Origin: Calidifontibacillus oryziterrae
GTDB taxonomy: Bacteria > Bacillota > Bacilli > Bacillales > Bacillaceae_J
Direction of reading: 5' to 3'
NCBI RefSeq assembly: GCF_000331575.1
Contig: NZ_KB223527.1
Span: forward strand, 283,842-347,841
Length of the DNA: 64,000 bases
The notes under the pieces were generated by a model. That model saw nothing but the letters and a program-made list of their open reading frames with translations, did not search any database and was not told the DNA's origin. Every line of letters begins with the position of its first letter. Within the stretch, counting starts at the first letter, position 1. A program made the translations under genes and the position numbers. Positions 1 through 8,024 of the stretch are shown piece by piece.

Positions 1-2342
1 TTCCGCTTTGAACGTACACTTGATTGTAATTGATTTACATATTTAAATGGGTATGCAAATACAACTGCAAGTACGCCCTTTGGCACAACATCAGTTACAT
101 CAGCAACCACTTCTAGTTCACCTAATTCATTATGAAGTTTTAGCCAATCTCCTGCTTGAATCCCTTCTTTACTCGCATCATCTGGGTGGATTTGCAACTC
201 AACTTCAGGTAATTGCTCAATTAGATGTGGAATCCAACGGAACGTATACCCACATTGCCAAATGACATTATAACGGACGGTTGTAAGGTAATATGGATAA
301 TCACCATTAGGGCGTATTTCCGCGGGTAAAAATGTTGGTAGATCGCCTTCCCAACTTTGATCATAAGGCTGTAATCTTGCTTTGCCGTCTTCCGTTGCAA
401 AATGTTCTGTATAAAGTCGTGGTGTTCCAATAATATCGCTACCTTGTTTCACTAATGGTATTTGAATTCCACTCGTTCCAAGATTGCGAATCCATTCATA
501 ATCGACTAAATCAAGACCCAAATGCTTCCCATCACCGGTTAGCTTATATTCTTCAAATACATCTGAGCTAGATTTCCATTGGTACGCACTTGCATCAATT
601 AAACCATGTTTTTCGCCTAATTTTCTTGCCACCATTGCGATAATTTCCCAATCAGGCTTTGCTTCTCCAGGCGCATCCATAAATTTAGAATACATTCTTA
701 ATCGCCTTTCTAGATTAACACGTAAATAATCCCATTCACCCCATGCAGCTGATGGTAAGATTACATCTGCCAACTCTGATGTTTCATTTTCATAAATTTC
801 ATTAATGACCATAAAATCTAACTTTTCTAAACCTTTACGGAATTCATTAACATTTTGTGTCGTAGACATTGGATTTGAATCGATTACCCACAACAATTTG
901 ACTTTTCCATCTACAACAGAATCCCATACATCTGGGCGGTCTTTAGAATCTGCTACTGGATGTGGAACGCCATTTAGAATCGCCTCTTGGTGACCACCTT
1001 GACGGCCAATCGAACCGCCTTCAATTCCAATATTGCCGGTAATAAGGTTTAAATTCGCATAAACTCCGACAACTTCGTCATTTTGTGATCCTTGCCAAAT
1101 TACACCTTTTTCGAAAATAGTTAAAACACCTTTTGCTTTTGCTATTAGTTCGGCTGCCTCTTTAATGGTACTAGATGGAACACCGGTCACCATTTCAACA
1201 TTTTCAGGTTTATATTTATCTTGTGTTACAACATCCTTCAATGAATTAAATGAAGCCGCATCCACTCTATTTTGAATGTATGTTTTGTTTTCAAGGCCAT
1301 TCATGATAATGTGGTGCATGATCGAGTTTACTAACACAACATCGGTTCCTGGTACTAGCTGCAAATGGTAGCCATTTTTTTTCGCATTTCTAGATGCTAA
1401 TGTTTTACGCGGATCAACAACAACTAACTTTTTTCCGTCTCTTCTAGAAGTAAAAATGCGGTCATATAAAACAGAGCCTGTTTCATATGTATTCGCTCCA
1501 GCTAATAAAACAACTTCAGCAATTTCTGCATCGTCATAAGAATACATCATAAATTCTGTTGAGCCAAAAATGTCCTCGTAAGATGGAACCTCTGATGCAA
1601 ACTTTGGTCGATTATGAATAGCTCGATGTGGTATTCCTTTTTCTGGAGTTAATTCAGGATCATATAAGCCAACAGGTTTTGGTGAAAATGCAAATTTACA
1701 ACCAACATAATTATTTTCTGGAGTTTCATGGTCTGCTTGCCAAATACCAATTCCGCCAGGACCATGTGTTTTAATTGTTTCAGCCATTTTATCCGCAATT
1801 AACTCAAGAGCTTCATCCCAGCTAACTTCAACGAACGCCCCATTTTTGTTTATTTTAGGCATTTTAACTCGGTTTGCAGTATCTGTTAACGGCTGCTTAC
1901 TATTTGAATAAATCGCTTGCGCATTATTCCCACCACGAATCGAGTGATCACCTTTATTCACAACGCATTCTTGATCGGGAACGATTGATACATAACTTTC
2001 AACGTCTTCGATCGTTGTAACAGCTATTGTTTCAGGACCAGCCCATGGTTCTCCCATTACCGGTTTTGGCCACGATCCACCATCTGTTTTTGATTCACTT
2101 ACCGGCCAAACCGTAACATTATAGCCACAGCCTACACAACAATATTGACAAACAGTTGTAAACTTTTTAGCCGTTTCTGGTGGAATCGGAAGTGATTGTG
2201 AATCTTTCAATCCATTTCTCGTAATCTCTTCTGCTAATACATCTTTATCTAGTAAAAAAGAAGTAGCGCTCCCCGCTAGTGTTGCTGCACCAATTGTTTT
2301 TAACGCTTGTCTTCTCGTAATCTCATTTTTAAATATTTCCAT
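1..2342 (-). CDS. aioA: Arsenite oxidase large (molybdopterin) subunit AioA, 3' end beyond the window
   Basis: Catalytic subunit that oxidises arsenite to arsenate outside the cytoplasmic membrane. The frame is open from the ATG at 2342 to the window edge (780 codons; the family is about 820-850, so a short C-terminus is missing). Cys65, Cys68 and Cys72 (CQYCCVGC) fit the CX2CX3C ligands of the AioA [3Fe-4S] cluster. The four residues that surround arsenite in the Alcaligenes faecalis enzyme have counterparts: His205, Glu209, Arg447 and His451 (RQGGH). IHNRP and EKGVIW blocks also match AioA. The N-terminus (TRRQALKTIG, then a hydrophobic stretch) looks like its own Tat signal, unlike classical AioA, which is exported with AioB. 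It lies 16 nt after aioB, so the two are co-transcribed. Iodate reductase IdrA is a related alternative, but the arsenic neighbours favour arsenite. Confidence 0.87.
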   Translation of the reverse strand, partial: MEIFKNEITRRQALKTIGAATLAGSATSFLLDKDVLAEEITRNGLKDSQSLPIPPETAKKFTTVCQYCCVGCGYNVTVWPVSESKTDGGSWPKPVMGEPWAGPETIAVTTIEDVESYVSIVPDQECVVNKGDHSIRGGNNAQAIYSNSKQPLTDTANRVKMPKINKNGAFVEVSWDEALELIADKMAETIKTHGPGGIGIWQADHETPENNYVGCKFAFSPKPVGLYDPELTPEKGIPHRAIHNRPKFASEVPSYEDIFGSTEFMMYSYDDAEIAEVVLLAGANTYETGSVLYDRIFTSRRDGKKLVVVDPRKTLASRNAKKNGYHLQLVPGTDVVLVNSIMHHIIMNGLENKTYIQNRVDAASFNSLKDVVTQDKYKPENVEMVTGVPSSTIKEAAELIAKAKGVLTIFEKGVIWQGSQNDEVVGVYANLNLITGNIGIEGGSIGRQGGHQEAILNGVPHPVADSKDRPDVWDSVVDGKVKLLWVIDSNPMSTTQNVNEFRKGLEKLDFMVINEIYENETSELADVILPSAAWGEWDYLRVNLERRLRMYSKFMDAPGEAKPDWEIIAMVARKLGEKHGLIDASAYQWKSSSDVFEEYKLTGDGKHLGLDLVDYEWIRNLGTSGIQIPLVKQGSDIIGTPRLYTEHFATEDGKARLQPYDQSWEGDLPTFLPAEIRPNGDYPYYLTTVRYNVIWQCGYTFRWIPHLIEQLPEVELQIHPDDASKEGIQAGDWLKLHNELGELEVVADVTDVVPKGVLAVVFAYPFKYVNQLQSSVRSKR

Positions 2343-2358
2343 TAATATCCCCCCAATC

Positions 2359-2913
2359 TTATACTCTATCTCCGTCCATTAGATTATTACGATATCCATA
2401 AATTAAACCGTCCACACCGATTGCAAAAACCTCATTATTCTCTACTTTTAGTAAAATACGAGGTAAAGACGCTTTCCCTTGACCAATGACAACGCTTCCA
2501 TTAAAGGACGGATCATACACTGTTTGATGGCACGGGCAGAAGAATGTATTTCTTGTATCGTCGTAATTTGAAGGACATCCCATATGTTGACAAGCACGAT
2601 TATAGGCAACAATACTCTTGTTTGGACCAACACCACCGGGAACCTCTACACCTAAATCTAATAAATAATTACTTTGTGTTTTTAAAGGATAATCAAATGT
2701 AATCGGTTCATTGACCTTGATATCTGCCAAGTTAGCAATCTTTGTAACTGGATAACCGTCTGGATCGGACTTAGGTTGCTCAACTTTTTCCGTCTCTTCA
2801 GCTGTACAACCTGCTAAATATAGTGCACTTAATGCCACACTCCCCCCTAATACTTTCATTGCGTTTCGACGCGTGATTAATTGACCTTCTTCCTTCGCTT
2901 TTTGTTCTCCCAC
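2359..2913 (-). CDS. aioB: Arsenite oxidase small (Rieske [2Fe-2S]) subunit AioB, Tat lipoprotein
   Basis: Rieske subunit that passes electrons from the molybdenum subunit to the respiratory chain. It starts at GTG 2913, preceded by GAGGGGG. The N-terminus has a twin-arginine motif (TRRNAMKVLGG), a hydrophobic segment and a lipobox ending LAGC (Cys36), so it is probably a Tat-exported lipoprotein anchored on the outer membrane face. The Rieske ligands are visible as CQH (Cys108, His110) and CPCH (Cys126, His129). Cys113 and Cys128 could form the disulfide seen in bc1-type Rieske proteins. The C-terminal VDGLIYGY block matches AioB. Gene order aioB-aioA is the standard one. Length 184 aa is normal for the family. 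Confidence 0.88.
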   Translation of the reverse strand: MGEQKAKEEGQLITRRNAMKVLGGSVALSALYLAGCTAEETEKVEQPKSDPDGYPVTKIANLADIKVNEPITFDYPLKTQSNYLLDLGVEVPGGVGPNKSIVAYNRACQHMGCPSNYDDTRNTFFCPCHQTVYDPSFNGSVVIGQGKASLPRILLKVENNEVFAIGVDGLIYGYRNNLMDGDRV

Positions 2914-3235
2914 AACTTTTCCCCCTCGTATATTTTACGTTCTATCTCCTTTCCAAAACGGGAGGCAAAGTTATTTCTAACTCTACCCTAACGGTATTCG
3001 TCCATAGTAATAATTTTATTACTTTAGGATTTAAATACTCGGAGATATTAAATATTAATAAAATATTAATATATTACTATATGCTTATATATTTATGAAA
3101 TAGGAATAACTATTAATAAAATATTGGAAACAATTACATTTATACATATTATACACATTTTTGTAACAATTTTCTATATATTTTGAATATTTGTGATATT
3201 TATCATATCGATATTTTAATTTTGATTTACTATTC
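2914..3235. other. AT-rich intergenic region upstream of aioB
   Basis: A 322-nt, very AT-rich stretch without a convincing gene. It must carry the aioB promoter, reading to the left. I see no clear palindrome, no sigma-54 signature and no strong terminator for the ccdA gene that ends at 3236. Several overlapping ATATTAATAAAATATT-like runs make promoter calls ambiguous. Confidence 0.5.
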
Positions 3236-3937
3236 TTAAAATCCTATATAAAACATATAAAGTGCAATTAGCATAATAAATGTTCCCATGATAATTTTTA
3301 GAATATTACTTGTACCTCCATACTTTTCACTTGATGATAGCTTATGTACAAAACCTACTGATGTTCCTGCAATCAACACTAAAAAACTATGTCCTATAGA
3401 GTATAGAAGTAAAAGCATTATTCCCCATATAAGGCTTCCTTCCTTTGCCACTATGGCTAGCAGTACAACTAAGACAGGCGTTGCACATGGAGATGAGAAA
3501 AAGCCTCCTAAAATTCCTGCAACAAACGCTCCCCCAAAACCACGTTTTTTATTCTTGCTGATTGCATAAGAAGATGGGATAAAGTTATATATCTCCCATG
3601 TCTGTAATGCCATTAATAGCATAAGTACACCAAGAAGTATATACCACCAAGAACCTGCTCCTTGCATAAGTCTACCAAGTAGCGAGGCAGCTGTACCTAA
3701 AGTAGTGAAAGTAAAAGCCATACCCAAAGAAAACACTGCTGACAGCCAAAAGGCCTTTTTTGTATCTCTTTCTCCTATGCCGCCTACATAACCTATAACA
3801 AGAGGTACACTCGTAAGTGCACAGGGAGTAACGGAAGTAAGTATCCCTGCAACTAAAGCCAAAAGTGGGGCCATCCACATATTTGCAAAAATAGAAGTTG
3901 ATATAGTTTCAAGCCACTGGTTCACCATAACATCCAT
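3236..3937 (-). CDS. CcdA/DsbD-family thiol-electron transporter
   Basis: Membrane protein predicted to move reducing equivalents from cytoplasmic thioredoxin to extracytoplasmic thiol proteins. It has about six hydrophobic segments and the two redox cysteines of the family in SVTPCALTSVP and FSSPCATPVL. Its ATG overlaps the stop of the thioredoxin-like gene upstream (TAATG), so the two are translationally coupled, and the partner protein is the likely electron acceptor. The 233-aa length is typical of CcdA. Within the arsenic island it could keep extracytoplasmic metalloproteins reduced or assist their assembly. That role is inference. Confidence 0.85.
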   Translation of the reverse strand: MDVMVNQWLETISTSIFANMWMAPLLALVAGILTSVTPCALTSVPLVIGYVGGIGERDTKKAFWLSAVFSLGMAFTFTTLGTAASLLGRLMQGAGSWWYILLGVLMLLMALQTWEIYNFIPSSYAISKNKKRGFGGAFVAGILGGFFSSPCATPVLVVLLAIVAKEGSLIWGIMLLLLYSIGHSFLVLIAGTSVGFVHKLSSSEKYGGTSNILKIIMGTFIMLIALYMFYIGF

Positions 3938-4479
3938 TATTCCAACCCCATTTCCCTCAATGCAGTCATGATTTGATCTTTAGTCATCCCACCTTCATGA
4001 GTTGTAAAAACATGCTCATCTGTATCTCTCTGTGAATAAAGTTTCATCTGTATAGCTTCAGGATTTTTTGGATTGTACGGCTTACCTTTTGCATCAATAA
4101 AAATTTGTGTAGGTATCACATTTATCGGATAATCATCAGCCAATTCATGATACTTCCATACATCAACAAACTTAATTATTGCTTTTCCTTGTAATTCTTC
4201 ATTTAATTCTTTTAATATCGGGGCCATTTCTTTACACGGAACACAGGAGTCGGCCCCAAAATCAATTACAATAGGGAACCCATAAGACTTTAACTTTTCA
4301 AGATCTATCTTTTCCGTAACAAGCAAGGTAAAGTCAGTATTTTCAATATTTACATAGTTCATATCATTTTCCTTATTTTTCATAGCCCATATGCCAAATA
4401 CAATACAAATAAGTATAACGGGTAATACAATTTTTAAAGCTGTATTCTTCTTGGATTTTAAAGTATCTGTATCAGGCAT
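3937..4479 (-). CDS. Membrane-anchored thioredoxin-like protein
   Basis: Thioredoxin-fold thiol-disulfide protein with the redox motif CVPC in DFGADSCVPCKEM and a conserved cis-Pro context (NVIPTQIF). An N-terminal hydrophobic segment (about residues 15-35) anchors it outside the cell. The ATG at 4479 is preferred because GGAGG lies 9 nt upstream; an in-frame ATG at 4488 touches the GGAGG. The start overlaps the ferredoxin stop codon and the stop overlaps the ccdA start, so the three genes form a tight operon. It probably receives electrons from CcdA. Confidence 0.85.
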   Translation of the reverse strand: MPDTDTLKSKKNTALKIVLPVILICIVFGIWAMKNKENDMNYVNIENTDFTLLVTEKIDLEKLKSYGFPIVIDFGADSCVPCKEMAPILKELNEELQGKAIIKFVDVWKYHELADDYPINVIPTQIFIDAKGKPYNPKNPEAIQMKLYSQRDTDEHVFTTHEGGMTKDQIMTALREMGLE

Positions 4480-4739
4480 TAGCAGCATCCTCCATCTTCA
4501 TTACCACATGAACAACCACAAAATCCACTATTTTCTCTTTGATTTCCCACATAGCTAATAGCTTCTGTTGGACAGAGATTCCCACACCCGTGACATCCAT
4601 GAATACAGTTCTCCGGAATAATAACGACAGGTTTTGGTACTTTCATTAGATCATATACTCCATTTTTGCATTTCTCGATGCAGACACCGCACTCCGTACA
4701 TCTTTCGTAGTCAATAACAGGATACCAAGTTTTAGACAT
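4479..4739 (-). CDS. Small ferredoxin-like 4Fe-4S protein with Cys-rich tail
   Basis: An 86-aa iron-sulfur protein with two ferredoxin-type cysteine clusters: CTECGVCIEKC near residues 13-23, then CIHGCHGCGNLCP. The second departs from the plain CX2CX2CX3CP pattern by an extra CX3C step. The C-terminus is cysteine-rich (GFCGCSCG, then GGCC) and could bind another metal. The start at 4739 (MSKTWYP) has a weak GGGCGG upstream; an in-frame ATG at 4754 has none. It is coupled to the thioredoxin and CcdA genes. An electron-donor role is inferred. Confidence 0.78.
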   Translation of the reverse strand: MSKTWYPVIDYERCTECGVCIEKCKNGVYDLMKVPKPVVIIPENCIHGCHGCGNLCPTEAISYVGNQRENSGFCGCSCGNEDGGCC

Positions 4740-4870
4740 AACATTACCGCCCATTTAATATTTTTAACCTCGATATTATTATAAAACTAATTTTATAGTT
4801 TTATAGAACAAAATGTGACAAAAAAAGTAACCCTTTACGCATAACAAAAGCCCCTCAATAAAGAGAGACT

Positions 4871-6052
4871 TTAAACAGAATGATTTACTCCGGCTATTTC
4901 TATTCGTTTTCTCAATAACAAAATACAAATTGGTGTTACAATCGTCATCACTCCAATGGACGTAAAGGCTACTCCCCAATTGAAATTATCGAGTAGAACC
5001 CCAAAAATCATCGGAGAAAATATCGTAGCGCTAAACCCCATCACAGATTGTATCCCAAGTGCAATTCCAATCGTCTCAGGATCAGACACTTCTGTAATCG
5101 CGGTGTTATATATCGGTGAATCAGCAATAATTGTAAATCCATATATAAATACAAGCGGCAGTAAAATCCACATGCTTACATCTGTTAGCCACCCAATCGT
5201 TAGAGTACAGAAAATACTCATATAAATAAATAGATTTATTGTTTTTAACCTTCCGTAATAATCAGACATCCTGCCACCAATAAAAGTAGCAATTCCACCA
5301 ATCATCACGACAAGTGAACCAATTAAATTACCAATAGAAACCGCATTTGTGACTTCATGTGTCTGGAAGTAATAAACCATAAACGGTCCTATCCATGCCC
5401 ACATAGCATATAATTCCCAACTGTGACCTGTGTAGCTAATATTAACTAATAAATTTTTCTTAACAAGGACGCGTTTTAAAAGATTCATATTTAAACGCTG
5501 ACTATGGATATGTATATTTGTAGGAATTTTAGAAAAGTAGATTATAGCAGCTGACAAAACCGCAGAACATGAGGTAATAAAGATAACACCCTTCCAGCCT
5601 ATAAGATTTATAAACAATCCTGAAACAAGCAGGGAAAAACCTGAACCAACAACAAGTGATCCTACAAATATACCTAATGCTGCCCCGCGTGTTCTTTCGC
5701 TTGAAGTTTGAGCTATAATTTTCATACCTGGCACATAGATACCTGCAATTCCAATGCCAGAAATTAGTCTTAATAGTAGAGCGGACCAAAATCCTTGCGC
5801 TAGTATACTAAAAAGAATACCAGAAACCCCGGCTATAAGCGCTCCATACATAAACGAATATTTAGGATTATTGCGGTCACTTAAAAAGCTATAAAAAATG
5901 ACAGCCCCAACATAACCAATATGGAAAAAGGCGACAATGATCCCCGATTGAGTTGAGGATAAACCCCACTCTTTTTCTACAATAGGCATAACAGCAGAAA
6001 AGTTAAACCACACTTGCATTGCAAGAAATTGAGCAATTGATAACATCCACAA
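4871..6052 (-). CDS. Major facilitator superfamily transporter
   Basis: Twelve-helix MFS permease of about 393 residues, with the loop 2-3 signature region FYSFLSDRNNPKYS and a matching second-half loop GGRMSDYYGR. The substrate cannot be read from the sequence. Its position between arsM and the redox triad suggests export or import of an arsenic species, but it does not carry features I can assign to ArsJ. The start is unclear. The good ribosome site GGAGG sits about 9 nt before a CTG at 6064, while the TTG at 6052 is 21 nt away. The CTG would add LNRL to the N-terminus. Confidence 0.8.
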   Translation of the reverse strand: MWMLSIAQFLAMQVWFNFSAVMPIVEKEWGLSSTQSGIIVAFFHIGYVGAVIFYSFLSDRNNPKYSFMYGALIAGVSGILFSILAQGFWSALLLRLISGIGIAGIYVPGMKIIAQTSSERTRGAALGIFVGSLVVGSGFSLLVSGLFINLIGWKGVIFITSCSAVLSAAIIYFSKIPTNIHIHSQRLNMNLLKRVLVKKNLLVNISYTGHSWELYAMWAWIGPFMVYYFQTHEVTNAVSIGNLIGSLVVMIGGIATFIGGRMSDYYGRLKTINLFIYMSIFCTLTIGWLTDVSMWILLPLVFIYGFTIIADSPIYNTAITEVSDPETIGIALGIQSVMGFSATIFSPMIFGVLLDNFNWGVAFTSIGVMTIVTPICILLLRKRIEIAGVNHSV

Positions 6053-6207
6053 CAGCCGATTCAGATAAAACCACCTCCATTAAGGTTGTATTTTTATAAG
6101 TTATTTTAAATATTTTGTCTATCGCTAATATAGCATACATTCTATTAATCCTCTAAATATTTTAATAATTCAAACGTATTGTTTAATTACTTAGTTTAAG
6201 GTAGAGC

Positions 6208-6248
6208 AAAAAAACTCAAAGCCGGCATCATTAGATGAAGCCGGCTTC
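6208..6248 (-). terminator. Rho-independent terminator of arsM
   Basis: On the minus strand a GCCGGC stem (6240-6245 with 6221-6226, extended by flanking AAG/CTT) is followed by a run of T at 6214-6208. It lies directly after the arsM stop codon, so the MFS gene is transcribed separately. Confidence 0.85.
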
Positions 6249-6254
6249 GTTTCT

Positions 6255-7058
6255 TTATGGTTTTACAGCTTTTATAACCGCTGATACTATATAATCCTCG
6301 ATGTTCCCACCAGATACCCAGTCCTTAATAAATTCCTTCGACTCATCTTTTGGTTCAATGCTAATTTGTGTAAATCCACTTTGCTGTAACATTAATTCCA
6401 ATTCATCAATGGAAGAAGCCCCTGAGACGCAGGCAGAGTAAAAGTCACCTAAATTATTTTTAATCTCTAATGGGAGCTCTGTCGTTGCGACAACATCAGA
6501 AACAGCAAGTCGTCCACCAGATTTTAATACACGATAGGCTTCATTAAACACTTGGGGCTTATCTGGAGATAGATTAATTACACAGTTTGAAATAATAACA
6601 TCAACGGTATTGTCTGCAACAGGTAAATGCTCAATTTCTCCTAATCGAAAATCTGTATTTGTAAATTCGCTCTTTTCTGCATTGTTACGGGCTCTCGTTA
6701 TCATTTCTGGTGTCATGTCAACTCCAAGCACAGCACCAGTTTCAGTGACCTGACGAGCAGCTAAAAAGCAATCAAATCCGCCACCGCTTCCTAAATCTAG
6801 CACCACTTCACCCGGTTTCAAGTTTGCAATTGCTTGCGGATTTCCACAGCCTAAACCTAGGTTAGCTCCTTCTGGAACAGTATCCAATTCTTCATTTGTA
6901 TAGCCCATTTTTGCTGATACATCTTGATAATCAGATGTGGTACCACAACAGTTTGATTCTGGTGAACAACAACCACCTTGATTCTCATCCTGTAATGCAA
7001 TTTGTTTATACCTGTTGCGGACAGTCTGGCGAATTTGATCTTTTGTTTGATCGTTCAT
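6255..7058 (-). CDS. arsM: Arsenite S-adenosylmethionine methyltransferase ArsM
   Basis: Cytoplasmic enzyme that methylates As(III) with SAM to mono-, di- and trimethylated arsenicals. The SAM-binding motif is LDLGSGGGFDC. The three cysteines that bind As(III) in known ArsM proteins have counterparts in LGLGCGNP, ISNCVINL and YSACVSGA. The N-terminus has an extra cysteine cluster (GGCCSPESNCC). Length 267 aa is normal for the bacterial family. It is preceded by a perfect ArsR-like palindrome at 7097-7112 and followed by a terminator. The ArsR gene upstream (7144-7470) is probably its regulator. Confidence 0.93.
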   Translation of the reverse strand: MNDQTKDQIRQTVRNRYKQIALQDENQGGCCSPESNCCGTTSDYQDVSAKMGYTNEELDTVPEGANLGLGCGNPQAIANLKPGEVVLDLGSGGGFDCFLAARQVTETGAVLGVDMTPEMITRARNNAEKSEFTNTDFRLGEIEHLPVADNTVDVIISNCVINLSPDKPQVFNEAYRVLKSGGRLAVSDVVATTELPLEIKNNLGDFYSACVSGASSIDELELMLQQSGFTQISIEPKDESKEFIKDWVSGGNIEDYIVSAVIKAVKP

Positions 7059-7096
7059 TAAAACCCCTCCAAAATTATTAGTTTCATCAAATAACT

Positions 7097-7112
7097 TTGA
7101 TTAATTAATCAA
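7097..7112. promoter_or_regulatory. Palindromic ArsR-type operator before arsM
   Basis: Perfect 16-bp palindrome TTGATTAATTAATCAA between arsR and arsM. The same TTGATTA/TAATCAA half sites occur in the arsR promoter at 7549-7568, so both are probably bound by the ArsR encoded at 7144-7470. Confidence 0.6.
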
Positions 7113-7143
7113 GATAATTTGATTTATAATATATTATTTAGAC

Positions 7144-7470
7144 CTAACAATGGCTAGGTCTGAATAAACAACACAAACTTGGGGAAAGTAATTGATTAAT
7201 TTCTTCATTATTAATTTTATAGTAGCTCCATGTTCCTCTAGCTTCTTTAATAATCAAATTTGCATCGAGTAGTATTTTTAAATGATAAGACAGCTTCGAT
7301 TGTGGCATTTGAAGTAAATCACTTAAATCACATACACAAATAGAATCTTGTTGACACAATAAGTTTAAAATATGCAACCGCTTTTGATCAGCTAAAGCCT
7401 TAAATTTACCTTCGTATTCGGCATACACTTTTTCCATTGAACTATTTCTTAAAGGAATTATTTGTTTCAT
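7144..7470 (-). CDS. arsR: ArsR-family metalloregulator (first copy)
   Basis: Winged-helix repressor that leaves DNA when As(III) binds. The alpha-3 metal motif is ICVCDLSDLL; the recognition helix region is MPQSKLSYHLKIL. The C-terminus adds further cysteines (LCCLFRPSHC), which could supply a third As(III) ligand as in other ArsR types. Length 108 aa is usual. It lies between the hesB-like gene and arsM and has its own promoter with an inverted repeat, so it is probably autoregulated and controls arsM. Confidence 0.9.
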   Translation of the reverse strand: MKQIIPLRNSSMEKVYAEYEGKFKALADQKRLHILNLLCQQDSICVCDLSDLLQMPQSKLSYHLKILLDANLIIKEARGTWSYYKINNEEINQLLSPSLCCLFRPSHC

Positions 7471-7513
7471 CCGGATTACTCCTTCTCTAAATCAAAAATT
7501 CTTGATGTATTGT

Positions 7514-7568
7514 ATTATATTACCTTTGTTTCAAAAATACAACATTTTTAATCAAAAAAAATTGATTA
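7514..7568 (-). promoter_or_regulatory. Promoter and operator of the first arsR
   Basis: On the minus strand a -35 TTGTAT (7542-7537) and -10 TATAAT (7519-7514) are separated by 17 nt, a near-ideal sigma-A promoter. Just upstream lies an inverted repeat TAATCAA-N6-TTGATTA (7549-7568), sharing half sites with the palindrome before arsM. Confidence 0.65.
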
Positions 7569-7577
7569 ATATTTTTA

Positions 7578-7609
7578 TAAAAAAATCTCCAAGTAGGATG
7601 GAGATTTTT
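7578..7609 (-). terminator. Terminator after the hesB-like gene
   Basis: Stem AAAAATCTCC / GGAGATTTTT (7581-7590 with 7600-7609) followed on the minus strand by T residues. It ends the acr3-arsC-hesB transcript before the arsR promoter. Confidence 0.8.
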
Positions 7610-7628
7610 CAGAAACGAAACATACTGT

Positions 7629-7913
7629 TTAACAGCAATTACTATCATTTCCTAGCATGACAAGGCCAGCCCCATTAGGGGTATCCTGCCAATCAATTGT
7701 TAAATCTTTTGTCATTTCAACTACCATTGTATCGATAGCAACTTTTATTTCATTAATTGTTTCAACAACATCTTTCTCTTCTGGCTCATCCAGAGCCACT
7801 CCTAATCTTGGCCCACCTCAGCCCATACCTGCAAAATAAACGCGAATTCCTTCAACATTATTTTCAGTTAATATCGTTTGAATAAAATCTTTAGCACCAT
7901 TTGTAATTTTCAA
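7629..7913 (-). CDS. HesB/IscA-like selenoprotein, UGA-encoded Sec32
   Basis: A 94-residue HesB-like protein read through an in-frame UGA at 7820-7818. The sequence around it is FAGMG-U-GGPRLGVALDEP; HesB-like relatives carry Cys at this place, and HesB-like selenoproteins are a known bacterial group. The frame continues with family-like sequence to a C-terminal SNCC and TAA at 7629. Translation starts at TTG 7913, with AGGTG about 7 nt upstream. A hairpin fitting a bacterial SECIS follows the UGA. It lies downstream of arsC in the acr3-arsC direction and ends at its own terminator. A role in arsenic or redox-metal handling is inferred from position. An alternative is a pseudogene with a stop, but the conserved sequence on both sides argues against it. 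Confidence 0.85.
7782..7820 (-). promoter_or_regulatory. UGA codon plus bacterial SECIS-like hairpin (HesB-like gene)
   Basis: After the UGA (7820-7818) come 19 nt, then a perfect 6-bp stem TGGCTC/GAGCCA with loop TGGAT (stem 7798-7793 and 7787-7782). The loop starts 25 nt after the UGA and has G in its second position, matching the bacterial SECIS pattern. Confidence 0.75.
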
Positions 7914-8024
7914 GAATTGACACCTACTTTTTATATTTTCAGATTTCCTTACAAATTATATCATAGCACTGTTAGTCTGCTTTTATATTTCTAAAATTAA
8001 CCACTGAAAACAAGTATACCAACT

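Noticed and set aside
6053..6080. Alternative-frame ATG upstream of the MFS gene (MEVVLSESAV...)
   Set aside because: It ends after about 25 codons and does not join the MFS frame.
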